Source of the DNA: Geminocystis sp. M7585_C2015_104
GTDB taxonomy: Bacteria > Cyanobacteriota > Cyanobacteriia > Cyanobacteriales > Cyanobacteriaceae
Length of the DNA stretch: 64,000 bases
Direction: 5' to 3'
NCBI GenBank assembly: GCA_015295805.1
Contig: DVEF01000015.1
Coordinates: forward strand, 18,452 to 82,451
Shown here: positions 54,663 to 63,415 of the stretch, piece after piece
How positions within the stretch are numbered: the stretch's first letter is position 1
How the letters are laid out: each line of letters starts with the position of its first letter
Program-made: the position numbers and the translations under genes
The notes under the pieces: generated by a model
Told to the model about the DNA's origin: nothing
Seen by the model: the letters and a program-made list of their open reading frames with translations, nothing else
The model's database searches: none

Positions 54663-56271
54663 ATACCTCACCCCCGGAAACAGACTGTCAAATCTTTCAG
54701 TCAAACCTCTTTTCCTCTTGACAACATGAATCTCCCTATGGAGACGTCATCAACTCCCCGGCATTTACAAGCCTGCTATCTAATCCGATAACTTTTTCCA
54801 CTTTTGTTGGCAATTCCCGGCGTTTTCTTATATTTCTGGTAACTACAGGAGAATAATTATCGTTTTTTTCTCCTTTTTTTGTCTGTGTTCAGTTACCCTA
54901 GCTATTACCCCTCTTCCCTTCTTTTCCTTTTCTTGCCCCAAATGCAGTAGAATGATTATCATTCGTATGTAATTAGTCACTTTCCTAAGCCTCTGGGGGA
55001 TTGGTTGTAATTGGTATCCAGTTGCCGTCTCCAATTGTCAACTGGTTGTGGATTGGCCATTTTCCCTATCAGTCTACAATGAGTTTTTAGATACCCCCCA
55101 TACACGCTTACAGACAGAAGATTATTACTCCCATACTCATTGTCTGCCTCCAAAGGGATGACAAGTAGTAAGGGGGAGTGGGTGATGGTAAATGGGATAC
55201 AGATTTGTTAATTCTCATAGATAGAGACTAGTTACCCAGCTTGATGACAGGAGAGTGATTATTACTAAGGCTGCGGTTGAGTCTCCCCCTTTCCCATAAA
55301 AAGAGGAGTGTTGTTGTTTTATAGACTGACTACTCTTCCAGGGTTGGTAAAGGGATAACGAATCAAAAGTGTGTATTTGGTTATTACCCTAGACTGGGGG
55401 AAAGAAGAGGTTGTGAGGGGGGGTTAATAGTAGTAAAGAGAATAGTTATCCTCCGTCTGGGGTTAAGCTTTTTTTCCGATGTGGTAATGATAGTCATATG
55501 TCTGCCGTCAATTAACCCATATTACCATTTGCGGATAGTCTATGACGGGGGAGGAATTATTATTCCCAGATAGACTAGCCATTTTACTCCCACAAAAAAA
55601 TGGAGACTATTCACACCCCCTGACAAAAGAAGGAGAATGACTATCGTTGGTGTGCAGTTGATTGTCTTATCTTACCACCGGATGACCCGCAGTAAAAAGC
55701 ATAATTGGCGACTCTTGTTTGTCAATTTTGTCTAAATTTACTTTGTCTACATAGTGGATTGGCATCGCTGCTGGGTGTCTATAACACTGATGCCAGTTAA
55801 TGCTTATTCATTTGTAATAACTAGCAATAACCAGGGTGATAAACAGCCAATGATTGTCATCGGCATGCCACTTCCAGATAAAACTCAACAACGGGGGATT
55901 ATTACTAGTATCCAGAATGAGGTGGGGAAATGGTTATTACAACTGATATCTAAATCTCACTCCTATCCCAATAACTTTCCCTTTGTTTTTCTCTGAGATG
56001 ATGGTATATAGTCAACCACTGGTATATGATTAGCTTCCCCAATGGCTAAATAACCCCATGACAAGCCGGAGACTACTTTTACCCTCTCGGATAGTTTCAG
56101 AGAAAGTAGAGGGGGATGGTGGTTGATGGGGTTAACCCTCTAGGGGAGTTAGCTGGTAGACTTGCCACTTTTCGCCTTACTGGTAACTCTCCAATGCGGG
56201 GGTTACTTTTCTCCTGTCTGATAACATGGGGATGACTGTTACAGATATGAGGTTAGTTATCCCCCGAATTA
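54663..56271. other. 1.6-kb gene-free stretch with many short palindromic repeats
   Basis: I find no credible protein or known RNA gene here. About ten copies of a degenerate repeat occur. Its plus-strand form is like GGAGAATGACTATCG, and read the other way it is GATAATCATTCTCC. Clear copies are at 54848-54862, 54950-54964 (a perfect 15-base palindrome, GAATGATTATCATTC), 55250-55265, 55438-55454, 55547-55567, 55632-55646, 55893-55905, 55924-55940 and 56228-56242. The last forms a 10-bp hairpin with AGTTATCCCC at 56255-56264, just past the DUF3769 stop. The open frame at 55754-55996 contains two repeat copies and is probably not a gene. Confidence 0.6.
56228..56264 (-). terminator. Hairpin downstream of the DUF3769 gene
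   Basis: GGGGATGACT (56228-56237) pairs with AGTTATCCCC (56255-56264) with one G-T pair. It lies seven bases past the stop of the minus-strand gene and may act as its transcript end. There is no T-tract on the minus strand. It also belongs to the repeat family of this gap. Confidence 0.4.
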
Positions 56272-58431
56272 TCAGTTGTCTCTCTTAATAGTATCAACAA
56301 CAGGGCGGACAGAGGAAGGGGTGTCAAAGCCGCCAGGGTTACCTTCCCAGTTGAAGTCGCTGATACGCAGGCCAATGGAACCTAATTGTAGTACGGGATT
56401 ATAACGTATAATGATATTATAGGTGCGACGACTGTATTCTAGGAAGTAATCAGTACTAATTTCTTGGTTGGTTTTAAGGTTGCGGAAGGTCTGGATCCCA
56501 ACACGCAGGGGGCCGTATAATTGTTGTGTGAATCCCAATGATAGCACCTGCTCGTCGGCAAAACGGTCAAAGAGAAAGGGAGACTGACTACCACGGATAC
56601 CCTGGCTAAAACCTAGCTGAAAGCCAGTATAATCGCCAAAAGGACGGGAAAAATGGCCAAATTGTCCTTGTATACCAATAGTAGCGGTTATAGCCGGTTG
56701 CACATCCCCATTGCTATAATAACTGGCAACGGCAGTTAGGCCGGTGTTGAGACTTAAAAAGGGGGTAACGGGGGTGGGGGTATATTTCAATCCCTCTTCG
56801 GCGGTGGGGGGTAGATTCTTCCCTGACCATAGTAGTATATTACCAGTAAGAATGGCCGCCCCCTGGTAGCGAGTCAGAGTAACACGGTTAGTGCTACGAT
56901 TAGGACGTAGTAACTCCTTTTTGTCTGTTTCTGCGTTTATGTTTTGAATGGAAGTCTGGTATACTATGCCAAAAGGGGAATTGGGTATGGGGATATAGGG
57001 GGAGTTTATCACCAAGCCGTAACTCTGTTGTACGGTTTGGAAACCCAACGACCCATTGAATAGCCTGTCCCTATAATTGTATTGTAGACTGAGGGTGTGG
57101 GGCGAGGAAAGATTGCCAAACTTGTAGTCTAACTGTGCACTGGCGCGTAGACGGTTTTCTATATTATCCAAGTCTAACCCTGTCAGATTAAATATACCCC
57201 TAAGGTTTGTACGCTCGTTGAAGTCTGCCTGTATTTGAGCAAGAAGGGCATAACTGGTAGAATTAAAGATGCCACCGTTGTGGTCGGGGTTAACCGCATT
57301 TTTGTCGGGGAAGGAATCAGGAAAAAATGCCCTTTGTAAGAGAAAACGGGGGGTGAAGGAAAAACGGACTTTCTCGTCACTGTGAAGCTCAAATTCTCTT
57401 TCTATGTACAAACCACCCAATTCCTCCCCGTCAAACCCCACGGAAAACCACCCGGGGCGACGCCGCTTGTCTATTACCAGACGGCTCGGTATTATGGGAA
57501 TAGAAACAGTCTGATCAAACACTAGACGGGAATTAGAGGTGGTCAACTCGTCCTGAAAAGGAGATATACTCCTAAGTCTAGCGGAGTCTGCCCTTAGTTC
57601 CAGTTCAGGAGGAGAAAAAGGATCGTTAGTAACCCTTATGTTGGTAGCATACCACTGTTGGCCATCAAAGTCAACTCGTTGTGCCTGAAAACGGAGACGA
57701 TTTATTTGTCCTCCGGCAGTAATTGTTGGTAGTCCGCCTCCCTGTAAAAGAGAGAATTCCCGGATGCTGCCAACGGCAAATTCATAGCCGCCAGCAGAGA
57801 CTACTCTTCTAAGGGGTTGATTGGCTTGGAGTTGTTGGGAGAGGATTTGACTGGAGAGGGGATTATTGCCAGTGTCTCCGCGAAAATCTCTGGTGATACT
57901 GGGTTGGTATATTTCTCCCTGGGCATTGAAGATAACTCCTCTATCCTGGGTAAAATAGTATTCGAATCTATCTCCCCTTAGTTTTTGATCTCCCCTTTGT
58001 AGACTAACATTTCCCTGTGCTACTGCTAGTCTTTCTCTTAGATTAACCAACACCTCATCGGCGGTAAGTATCCCATTGTCAAAGCGGATTACTACATTCC
58101 CCCTCGCCTTTACTATTTCCTGTGGGGCAAGATATTCCTGTTCATCTGCTAGAATTTCTACAGCGGGGATGGCTTCGGAGGATGGGTTGTTTTGGACTAT
58201 TACTGACCCGTCGGGGGCGGAAAGATTAAAATCGTAGTAGACACTGCTGCCACTGCGACTGTAAATAACTATCCTCTTACTGGGATTATTGGTGATTTTC
58301 GGGTGGGGGGGGAAACTGTTTATGTCTACAGAGGGGGGATTGCCTAGCAATGCTGCCGAATTGTTTTCAGACGCCACCTCTACTGTGGAAAAGGTGGTAG
58401 CTATTAGAAAACCAGTGGCCAGTGTTAGCAT
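56272..58431 (-). CDS. DUF3769 (LptD-like) outer-membrane protein
   Basis: The 719-residue product has a signal-like N-terminus. An OstA/LptA-like domain follows at about 95-190 (YLAPQEIVKARGNVVIRFDN, LTADEVLVNLRERLAVAQGN, QKLRGDRFEYYFTQDRGVI). After it comes a long beta-rich region with alternating aromatic strands, ending in a strand-like tail. This is the layout of cyanobacterial DUF3769 proteins, regarded as the counterpart of LptD that inserts lipopolysaccharide in the outer membrane. The start at 58431 gives a short leader, and the true start could be slightly different. Partners in the window include the LptF/G-type permease at 4.8 kb. Confidence 0.85.
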   Translation of the reverse strand: MLTLATGFLIATTFSTVEVASENNSAALLGNPPSVDINSFPPHPKITNNPSKRIVIYSRSGSSVYYDFNLSAPDGSVIVQNNPSSEAIPAVEILADEQEYLAPQEIVKARGNVVIRFDNGILTADEVLVNLRERLAVAQGNVSLQRGDQKLRGDRFEYYFTQDRGVIFNAQGEIYQPSITRDFRGDTGNNPLSSQILSQQLQANQPLRRVVSAGGYEFAVGSIREFSLLQGGGLPTITAGGQINRLRFQAQRVDFDGQQWYATNIRVTNDPFSPPELELRADSARLRSISPFQDELTTSNSRLVFDQTVSIPIIPSRLVIDKRRRPGWFSVGFDGEELGGLYIEREFELHSDEKVRFSFTPRFLLQRAFFPDSFPDKNAVNPDHNGGIFNSTSYALLAQIQADFNERTNLRGIFNLTGLDLDNIENRLRASAQLDYKFGNLSSPHTLSLQYNYRDRLFNGSLGFQTVQQSYGLVINSPYIPIPNSPFGIVYQTSIQNINAETDKKELLRPNRSTNRVTLTRYQGAAILTGNILLWSGKNLPPTAEEGLKYTPTPVTPFLSLNTGLTAVASYYSNGDVQPAITATIGIQGQFGHFSRPFGDYTGFQLGFSQGIRGSQSPFLFDRFADEQVLSLGFTQQLYGPLRVGIQTFRNLKTNQEISTDYFLEYSRRTYNIIIRYNPVLQLGSIGLRISDFNWEGNPGGFDTPSSVRPVVDTIKRDN

Positions 58432-58703
58432 ATTCTAGATACTTCCTGGGATTTTAGCGGGGGATGCTTTTTTTTTTTCACAGTCACAAAAGCACAGTTT
58501 AACACTAACCCACACCCCATTTTTTCTCCTCATGGTGTATCTTCAATGTCGTAAGGTCAGATTATAACAACCCTTTTACTCCCTATGTAGAGATATACCT
58601 ATGTAATACCAATCTCTTTCACGGGGGGATTAGCGTCACAAATAACAAGCCAAAACTGGCAATGGCCACCTCCCCTGGATTATTTCACTTTTAAAATAGC
58701 AAA

Positions 58704-59027
58704 CTAACGCCATAATTTATTTTCTAAATCCCGGATTTTGCGCTCAATTCTGTCAATTCTTCCTCTTAATTCGTCAATTTCTGACTGTTTTGGTATACCT
58801 AAATCTTGGAGAATGTTTTTAATATGCTTTTCTAGTTGGGACTGTAAAGTAGCTTGGTCACTTTGAATGTGTTGCCAAATTTCATCTACCATTTGCCTAG
58901 CTTGGTCAGGATTAATTCTACCTTCCTTGACCCATTGTTCACTCACCTGTTTGAGTTTTTCGGCGACAAGAGAGGTAGTCCCAACGCCAATGAGTAATAA
59001 TTGTTTAAGCCAATCGTTACTATCCAT
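58704..59027 (-). CDS. Phasin-like coiled-coil protein
   Basis: The frame is open to 59105, but the ATG at 59027 begins the family-like MDSNDWLKQLLLIGVGTTSL and is preferred, giving 107 residues. The product is all helix: an amphipathic first helix (LIGVGTTSLVAEKLKQVSEQ), then a middle segment (RINPDQARQMVDEIWQHIQ) and a charged C-terminal coiled coil (IDELRGRIDRIERKIRDLEN). This matches phasin/PhaF-like proteins, which coat polyhydroxyalkanoate granules in some bacteria. No PHA synthase gene is nearby, so a different role is possible. Confidence 0.7.
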   Translation of the reverse strand: MDSNDWLKQLLLIGVGTTSLVAEKLKQVSEQWVKEGRINPDQARQMVDEIWQHIQSDQATLQSQLEKHIKNILQDLGIPKQSEIDELRGRIDRIERKIRDLENKLWR

Positions 59028-59122
59028 AGTCTGAATGAGACTCACATCTATACCCCTATGATAGCGATTTATGTTAACTATATACACCAAGAAGGGGGTA
59101 GTCAAGAGGGGTATTTTGTTTT

Positions 59123-59128
59123 TATAAT
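59123..59128 (+). promoter_or_regulatory. Likely -10 box of rpmI-rplT
   Basis: TATAAT lies 29 bases before the rpmI start. The -35 region is poor. No long L20-type leader structure fits in the short gap. Confidence 0.4.
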
Positions 59129-59156
59129 GGTGGATTGTGTCAATTGAGATGGGGTT

Positions 59157-59360
59157 ATGCCAAAGCTAAAAACTAAAAAGGCAGCTGCTAAACGGTTTCA
59201 TATTACTGGCAGTGGGAAAGTAATGCGTCGTCGCGCCAGCAAAAATCACTTATTGGAACATAAATCCTCTAAAAGGAAACGCAGTCTCAGTAAAATGGCA
59301 CCTGTCCACAAAAACGACCTAAAAGAGGTACTTCTAATGTTACCCTATGCTAAGTGCTAG
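59157..59360 (+). CDS. rpmI: 50S ribosomal protein L35
   Basis: The product is a basic protein of 67 residues, the usual length. It has [40 protein letters not shown] and the closing [19 protein letters not shown]. It is followed 22 bases later by rplT, the conserved order. infC, which precedes it in many bacteria, is not here. Confidence 0.98.
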   Translation: MPKLKTKKAAAKRFHITGSGKVMRRRASKNHLLEHKSSKRKRSLSKMAPVHKNDLKEVLLMLPYAKC

Positions 59361-59382
59361 ATGAAAGGGGGTAGTAGGAAAA

Positions 59383-59733
59383 ATGACAAGAGTAAAAAGA
59401 GGTAACGTAGCCCGGAAAAGACGCAAAAAAATCCTAAAACTGGCCAAAGGCTTCCGTGGTAGCCATTCCAAACTCTTCCGGGTGGCTAACCAACAGGTGA
59501 TGAAGGCCCTCCGGTATGCTTATAGGGATAGGAGGAGGAAGAAAAGAGACTTCCGTCGTCTCTGGATTGCCCGTATTAATGCCGCCGCTAGAAGCCATGG
59601 CATTAGCTATAGTCAGTTAATCCACAAGTTGAATACCGCCAACATTGCCCTAAATCGCAAAATGTTGGCACTGTTGGCTATTCAAGATCCTAAGGCCTTC
59701 GATAAGGTGGTAGAAGTGGCAACTAAAGTCTAA
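59383..59733 (+). CDS. rplT: 50S ribosomal protein L20
   Basis: L20 binds 23S rRNA and is needed early in 50S assembly. The 116-residue product matches the family throughout: [60 protein letters not shown] and [17 protein letters not shown]. It is co-transcribed with rpmI and followed by a terminator. Confidence 0.98.
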   Translation: MTRVKRGNVARKRRKKILKLAKGFRGSHSKLFRVANQQVMKALRYAYRDRRRKKRDFRRLWIARINAAARSHGISYSQLIHKLNTANIALNRKMLALLAIQDPKAFDKVVEVATKV

Positions 59734-59748
59734 TGAGAAAATTCCTGT

Positions 59749-59785
59749 AACCCCTCTGTTTCTCTTGTGGGGGGTTGTTTTGTTT
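59749..59785 (+). terminator. Terminator of rpmI-rplT
   Basis: AACCCCTC (from 59749) pairs with GGGGGGTT (ending near 59776) around a short T-rich loop, and TGTTTTG follows. It lies 16 bases after the rplT stop. Confidence 0.6.
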
Positions 59786-59851
59786 TCCCCCTCACTTGAC
59801 CATAAAAGGGGGAGAGGGATTATACTTAGTCTAGTATGTCCTAAATACTCC

Positions 59852-61195
59852 ATGAGCAGACCCTTATTTTGTCCTTGGGCGCCCAATCTCATAACACAGC
59901 TGGAAGAAAAGAGACTACAAACCATTGTCTCTTTGGATTTACTCTCGGATAGGATAATTCCCATATTCGATGAGGTGACACAGACAGTGGCAAACACCAT
60001 CAAAACGCCAGTGTGTTGTCTGGGGGTGTTAACCAAGGATGAATATCTGTTAAAGTCTGCTTATGGATTGTCCCACTTGGGATTGATGAATGACTTAGCT
60101 GTCAGCCGTCGTCTTGCCAAAGAGGATGCCTTTGCCAGCTATGTGGTCGACAGTAATAGTTATCTGATAATCCCTAACACCTGCGTCGACAATTTCTTCT
60201 CGCAAACTCTCCTGTGTCAACAATATGGCGTTGTTTCCTATTTAGGGGTTCCCCTCACTACATCTGAAGGATACTGTATTGGCTGTTTAGAGGTATTTGA
60301 TACTCAACCAAGAAATTTTACCGATACTGAGCTCAATTTTCTCCTGATAACTGCCCGTTGGGGTTTAGCGGAATACGAACGCAATTTGCTGAAACACCGA
60401 GAGAATGTTACCCCCTCCCCGGAGGCAGCATCGGGGGATAAGAAAATTACCACTGGGATAGAAACCAATCTAGGGGAATTGATTTTTAGGCTGCTAACTC
60501 AATTAACCCAAAGACTCTCTATACCACTCACCTCCATTGTAGGGATGTCTAGTGCCCTAATGGGGGGCATTTATGGGCAGTTAAACGAAAGACAGTTGAA
60601 TTACTTACGAATTATACACGACAGTGGACAAGAAATGAGTATGTTAGTGGAGGAAATCTGCGAATTGGCTGGTTTGAGGGGAAAGCTACGATTAGAATTA
60701 GTGCCCGTGGATATAGAAAGTTTGGGGAAACAGGTGGTTCAGAGTCTCTCCTCTTCTGCTAAAATCAGAGAGCATACTCTAAAACTGTCTGTAGAACCGG
60801 GACAGAAAGTCTGGAGTCTGGATAGGGAAAAAGTAAAAAAGACCCTATACTATCTTATCACCACTCTAATTCATGGGTGCAGGGGCTCTTCGGAAATCCA
60901 AGTCCATATATCCCGTCAAAAGGACATCTTGAAAGTCAATTGCAGGGCAAATCATCCCTGGTTGGGAGAGGGAATTCCTCCGGAGAGGGTGGATGTGTAT
61001 CAGAGTATTCTAAAAACGGGGGGTATGTTGCCAGAAGAGGAATCCCCCAGCCAAACCCCACAAACACAAAACTTCGATTTGATATGTCTTTCCTTTGCTA
61101 CCTACTTGGCGCGACTGCAAGGGGGTAATATTGTCTTGTCTGGGGCATTGGAATTGGGGTATCGTTTTATTCTATCTCTTCCCATCCCCTCCTAA
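59852..61195 (+). CDS. GAF-domain protein with degenerate histidine-kinase domain
   Basis: The ATG at 59852 is preferred to 59765, which lies inside the rplT terminator. The product has 447 residues. A GAF domain occupies about 25-175 (TVANTIKTPVCCLGVLTKD, GVVSYLGVPLTTSEGYCIGC). A HisKA-like region follows, in which the usual SHELRTPLTSI is RLSIPLTSIVGMSS with no histidine at the phospho-acceptor position. The ATPase region has lost the N-box asparagine (YYLITTLIHG) and has no GxGxG motifs. It is therefore most likely a sensor or binding protein and not a kinase. The last 29 bases overlap the convergent pabAB gene. Confidence 0.8.
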   Translation: MSRPLFCPWAPNLITQLEEKRLQTIVSLDLLSDRIIPIFDEVTQTVANTIKTPVCCLGVLTKDEYLLKSAYGLSHLGLMNDLAVSRRLAKEDAFASYVVDSNSYLIIPNTCVDNFFSQTLLCQQYGVVSYLGVPLTTSEGYCIGCLEVFDTQPRNFTDTELNFLLITARWGLAEYERNLLKHRENVTPSPEAASGDKKITTGIETNLGELIFRLLTQLTQRLSIPLTSIVGMSSALMGGIYGQLNERQLNYLRIIHDSGQEMSMLVEEICELAGLRGKLRLELVPVDIESLGKQVVQSLSSSAKIREHTLKLSVEPGQKVWSLDREKVKKTLYYLITTLIHGCRGSSEIQVHISRQKDILKVNCRANHPWLGEGIPPERVDVYQSILKTGGMLPEEESPSQTPQTQNFDLICLSFATYLARLQGGNIVLSGALELGYRFILSLPIPS

Positions 61196-63281
61196 ACCCG
61201 GCAACCTCCAACAACCCAGAAGCCTTCAATAGGGTTTCTGCAAATTCCTTTTCCGGTGAGGATAGAATGGTAATGGCTCCTCCTACACCTATAGTAGTCT
61301 CGTAAGGGGTGGTGACGGCAGTCCGGATTACTATATTTAGGTCTATTGTACCATTTAGACCCAAGAATCCTATACTTCCTGAGTATATCCCTCGTGCTTC
61401 TGATTCTAATTGCTCTAGTATTTCTATTGTCCTTTTTTTAGGGGCTCCCGTCATAGAGCCTCCCGGGAAACACGCTTTAATACATTCTGTCACTGAACAA
61501 TCTGGTCTTACCTTGCCTCTGATGGTAGAAACCATTTGATGTACTGTGCTATAAGACTCTATAGCCATTAGTTTGGGCACATGTACACTGCCGATTTCAC
61601 AGACTTTTCCCAAATCATTGCGCAATAAATCTACTATCATCAGGTTTTCCGCTTGTTCTTTTTCGCTGAATTGTAATTGTTTTTTAAGCTCCTCATCTTC
61701 TTCTGGATTTTTACTTCTTCTAATGGTGCCTTTGATGGGTTTTGATTCTATATGGCCGTCTTTGTTTAGACGTAAAAACCTTTCGGGAGATGCGCAAGTT
61801 ATGTGGATATTTCCCATTTTCAGATAGCAACTATAGGGGGCGGGATTTTCTCTTCTCAGTTTGTAGTAAAATTTGAGGGGGTTATTGAGGGGTGGCAGGT
61901 GAATTTTGTTGGTTAAACATATCTCGTAGCTCTCACCTTCTCTTATTTTTTCTAGGCAGAATTCTATGTCTTTTAGGTATTGATATTTTCCTCGGCTAAG
62001 TCCAATGCTGTTAGGTGTATAGCCGTCTATACAATCCGGGATTATTAGACTTTTTCCTTTTAGGTTTGCCAGGGTTTCTTCTGTAACGTCAAACCATTTT
62101 TCCACCTTTTCTTTTTCCTCCTGAATGGCTAATAGATGTAGGAGGTATATTTTCTCGTATAGGTGGTCAAACACTATTATCTTTTCCGGGAAAATAAACT
62201 GGGCCGTTGGCCAATGACTATTATTTTTATTCTCGTAATTATTCTCATAGCCACACAGAGATTTTAATTCATATCCCAGATAGCCTACAAAGCCGCCACT
62301 AAAGTCGAAGGGGAGCTCAGATTCTATATGGTTTGCGTCCAGAAACTGTTGGATAAAATCCAGAATATTGCCGCTAAATACTTGTTTTTTATTGTTTTTA
62401 TTTACAACAGTTTGCTGACTGTCAACATAATAGGCCACCACAAAAGAATTCTGGCCTTCAGCGTCTCCCATATAGGAAAACCGGGACACACCGGGGATTA
62501 CCAGGGAACTGTCCAACCAAAAACTATATTCTGATTTGCTGTATAAACTATCAAAAACTACCTCAGAATCCAGGAAAAAATCTAACTTTCGCCATAACAG
62601 TTTCAGTTTACTAAAGCCTCGGGAGGAATTGTCTTTTTTTAGGGGATATATTTTCGAGTATTTATGTTTACCATTACCCGATTTTATTCTTCCATATTCT
62701 AGGGTTAAGCGTTGAAAATTAACCAGGATATTTCTGCCGAATTGAGAGGAAATGGACTCGGGGTGGAATTGGACGCCCCAAAGAGGCTTATGCTTATGTT
62801 TTATAGCCATAATCAGGCCGTCATTGGTGGTGGCAATTATCTCCAAATCATTGGGAAAAGTGTCCTTGTCGTTGTCAACGATTAGAGAGTGATAACGCAC
62901 TGCTTTGAAAGGGGAGGGTAGCCCTTTAAAAATAGTGTCCTGCTGATGATATATTTCACTGATTCTTCCGTGATATGGCTCAGGTGCATTAACGATTTTG
63001 GCCCCATAATAGTAAGCCAATCCCTGATGACCTAAACATACTCCTAAGATGGGTACATCTAATTCCAAAATCACTCTTTTACAGATACCAAAGTCTTCTT
63101 CTTTTTTTGGATTTCCGGGCCCAGGAGAGATTATTACATTGTCAAAGTCAAGACTTGTTAATTCTCCCCAGGAGAGTTGGTCGTTAGTAACAACAATGGG
63201 GTTTTCTTGATTTATTTCTGCCACTAATTGATAGATATTATAGGTGAAAGAATCATAGTTGTCTATTATCAGGGTTTTCAT
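61167..63281 (-). CDS. pabB: Bifunctional aminodeoxychorismate synthase (PabA-PabB fusion)
   Basis: The enzyme makes 4-amino-4-deoxychorismate from chorismate and glutamine for folate. The 704-residue product has an N-terminal class-I glutamine amidotransferase with the triad C82 (GVCLGHQG), H173 and E175 (WGVQFHPES). The chorismate-using component I domain follows (YEICLTNKIHLPP, SPERFLRL, SKPIKGTIRRS, VDLLRNDLG, PGGSMTGAPKKRTIEILEQL). The motif PIKGT, with lysine, is diagnostic of PabB, whereas anthranilate synthase has PIAGT. It is convergent with the GAF/kinase-like gene, with 29 bases of overlap, and divergent from ilvC. Confidence 0.93.
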   Translation of the reverse strand: MKTLIIDNYDSFTYNIYQLVAEINQENPIVVTNDQLSWGELTSLDFDNVIISPGPGNPKKEEDFGICKRVILELDVPILGVCLGHQGLAYYYGAKIVNAPEPYHGRISEIYHQQDTIFKGLPSPFKAVRYHSLIVDNDKDTFPNDLEIIATTNDGLIMAIKHKHKPLWGVQFHPESISSQFGRNILVNFQRLTLEYGRIKSGNGKHKYSKIYPLKKDNSSRGFSKLKLLWRKLDFFLDSEVVFDSLYSKSEYSFWLDSSLVIPGVSRFSYMGDAEGQNSFVVAYYVDSQQTVVNKNNKKQVFSGNILDFIQQFLDANHIESELPFDFSGGFVGYLGYELKSLCGYENNYENKNNSHWPTAQFIFPEKIIVFDHLYEKIYLLHLLAIQEEKEKVEKWFDVTEETLANLKGKSLIIPDCIDGYTPNSIGLSRGKYQYLKDIEFCLEKIREGESYEICLTNKIHLPPLNNPLKFYYKLRRENPAPYSCYLKMGNIHITCASPERFLRLNKDGHIESKPIKGTIRRSKNPEEDEELKKQLQFSEKEQAENLMIVDLLRNDLGKVCEIGSVHVPKLMAIESYSTVHQMVSTIRGKVRPDCSVTECIKACFPGGSMTGAPKKRTIEILEQLESEARGIYSGSIGFLGLNGTIDLNIVIRTAVTTPYETTIGVGGAITILSSPEKEFAETLLKASGLLEVAGFRRGWEEIE

Positions 63282-63354
63282 AGAAGAATAGATGGTGTAG
63301 GGGAGAGAATTAACTATTCTATTTTACAGGTAAATATTTTGAGGGGGAAGGAGG

Positions 63355-63360
63355 TATAAT
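63355..63360 (+). promoter_or_regulatory. Likely -10 box of ilvC
   Basis: TATAAT lies 56 bases before the ilvC start in the divergent gap. No strong -35 is seen at 17 bases. Confidence 0.4.
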
Positions 63361-63415
63361 TAGGGAACTTGTTGTGTTATGATAGGGGTTTGCCCAAGAA
63401 AAAGAGGTGGAATAT

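Noticed and set aside
54843..55034. Open frame of 63 codons on the minus strand in the 1.6-kb gap
   Set aside because: It is low complexity (lysine and isoleucine runs) and spans two repeat copies, consistent with chance.
55754..55996. Open frame of 80 codons in the 1.6-kb gap
   Set aside because: It contains two copies of the short palindromic repeat and has no ribosome binding site or recognisable product.
54663..56271. Large gap considered as a replication origin or structural RNA locus
   Set aside because: I saw no DnaA-box cluster and none of the conserved strings of RNase P RNA, tmRNA, SRP RNA or tRNAs.
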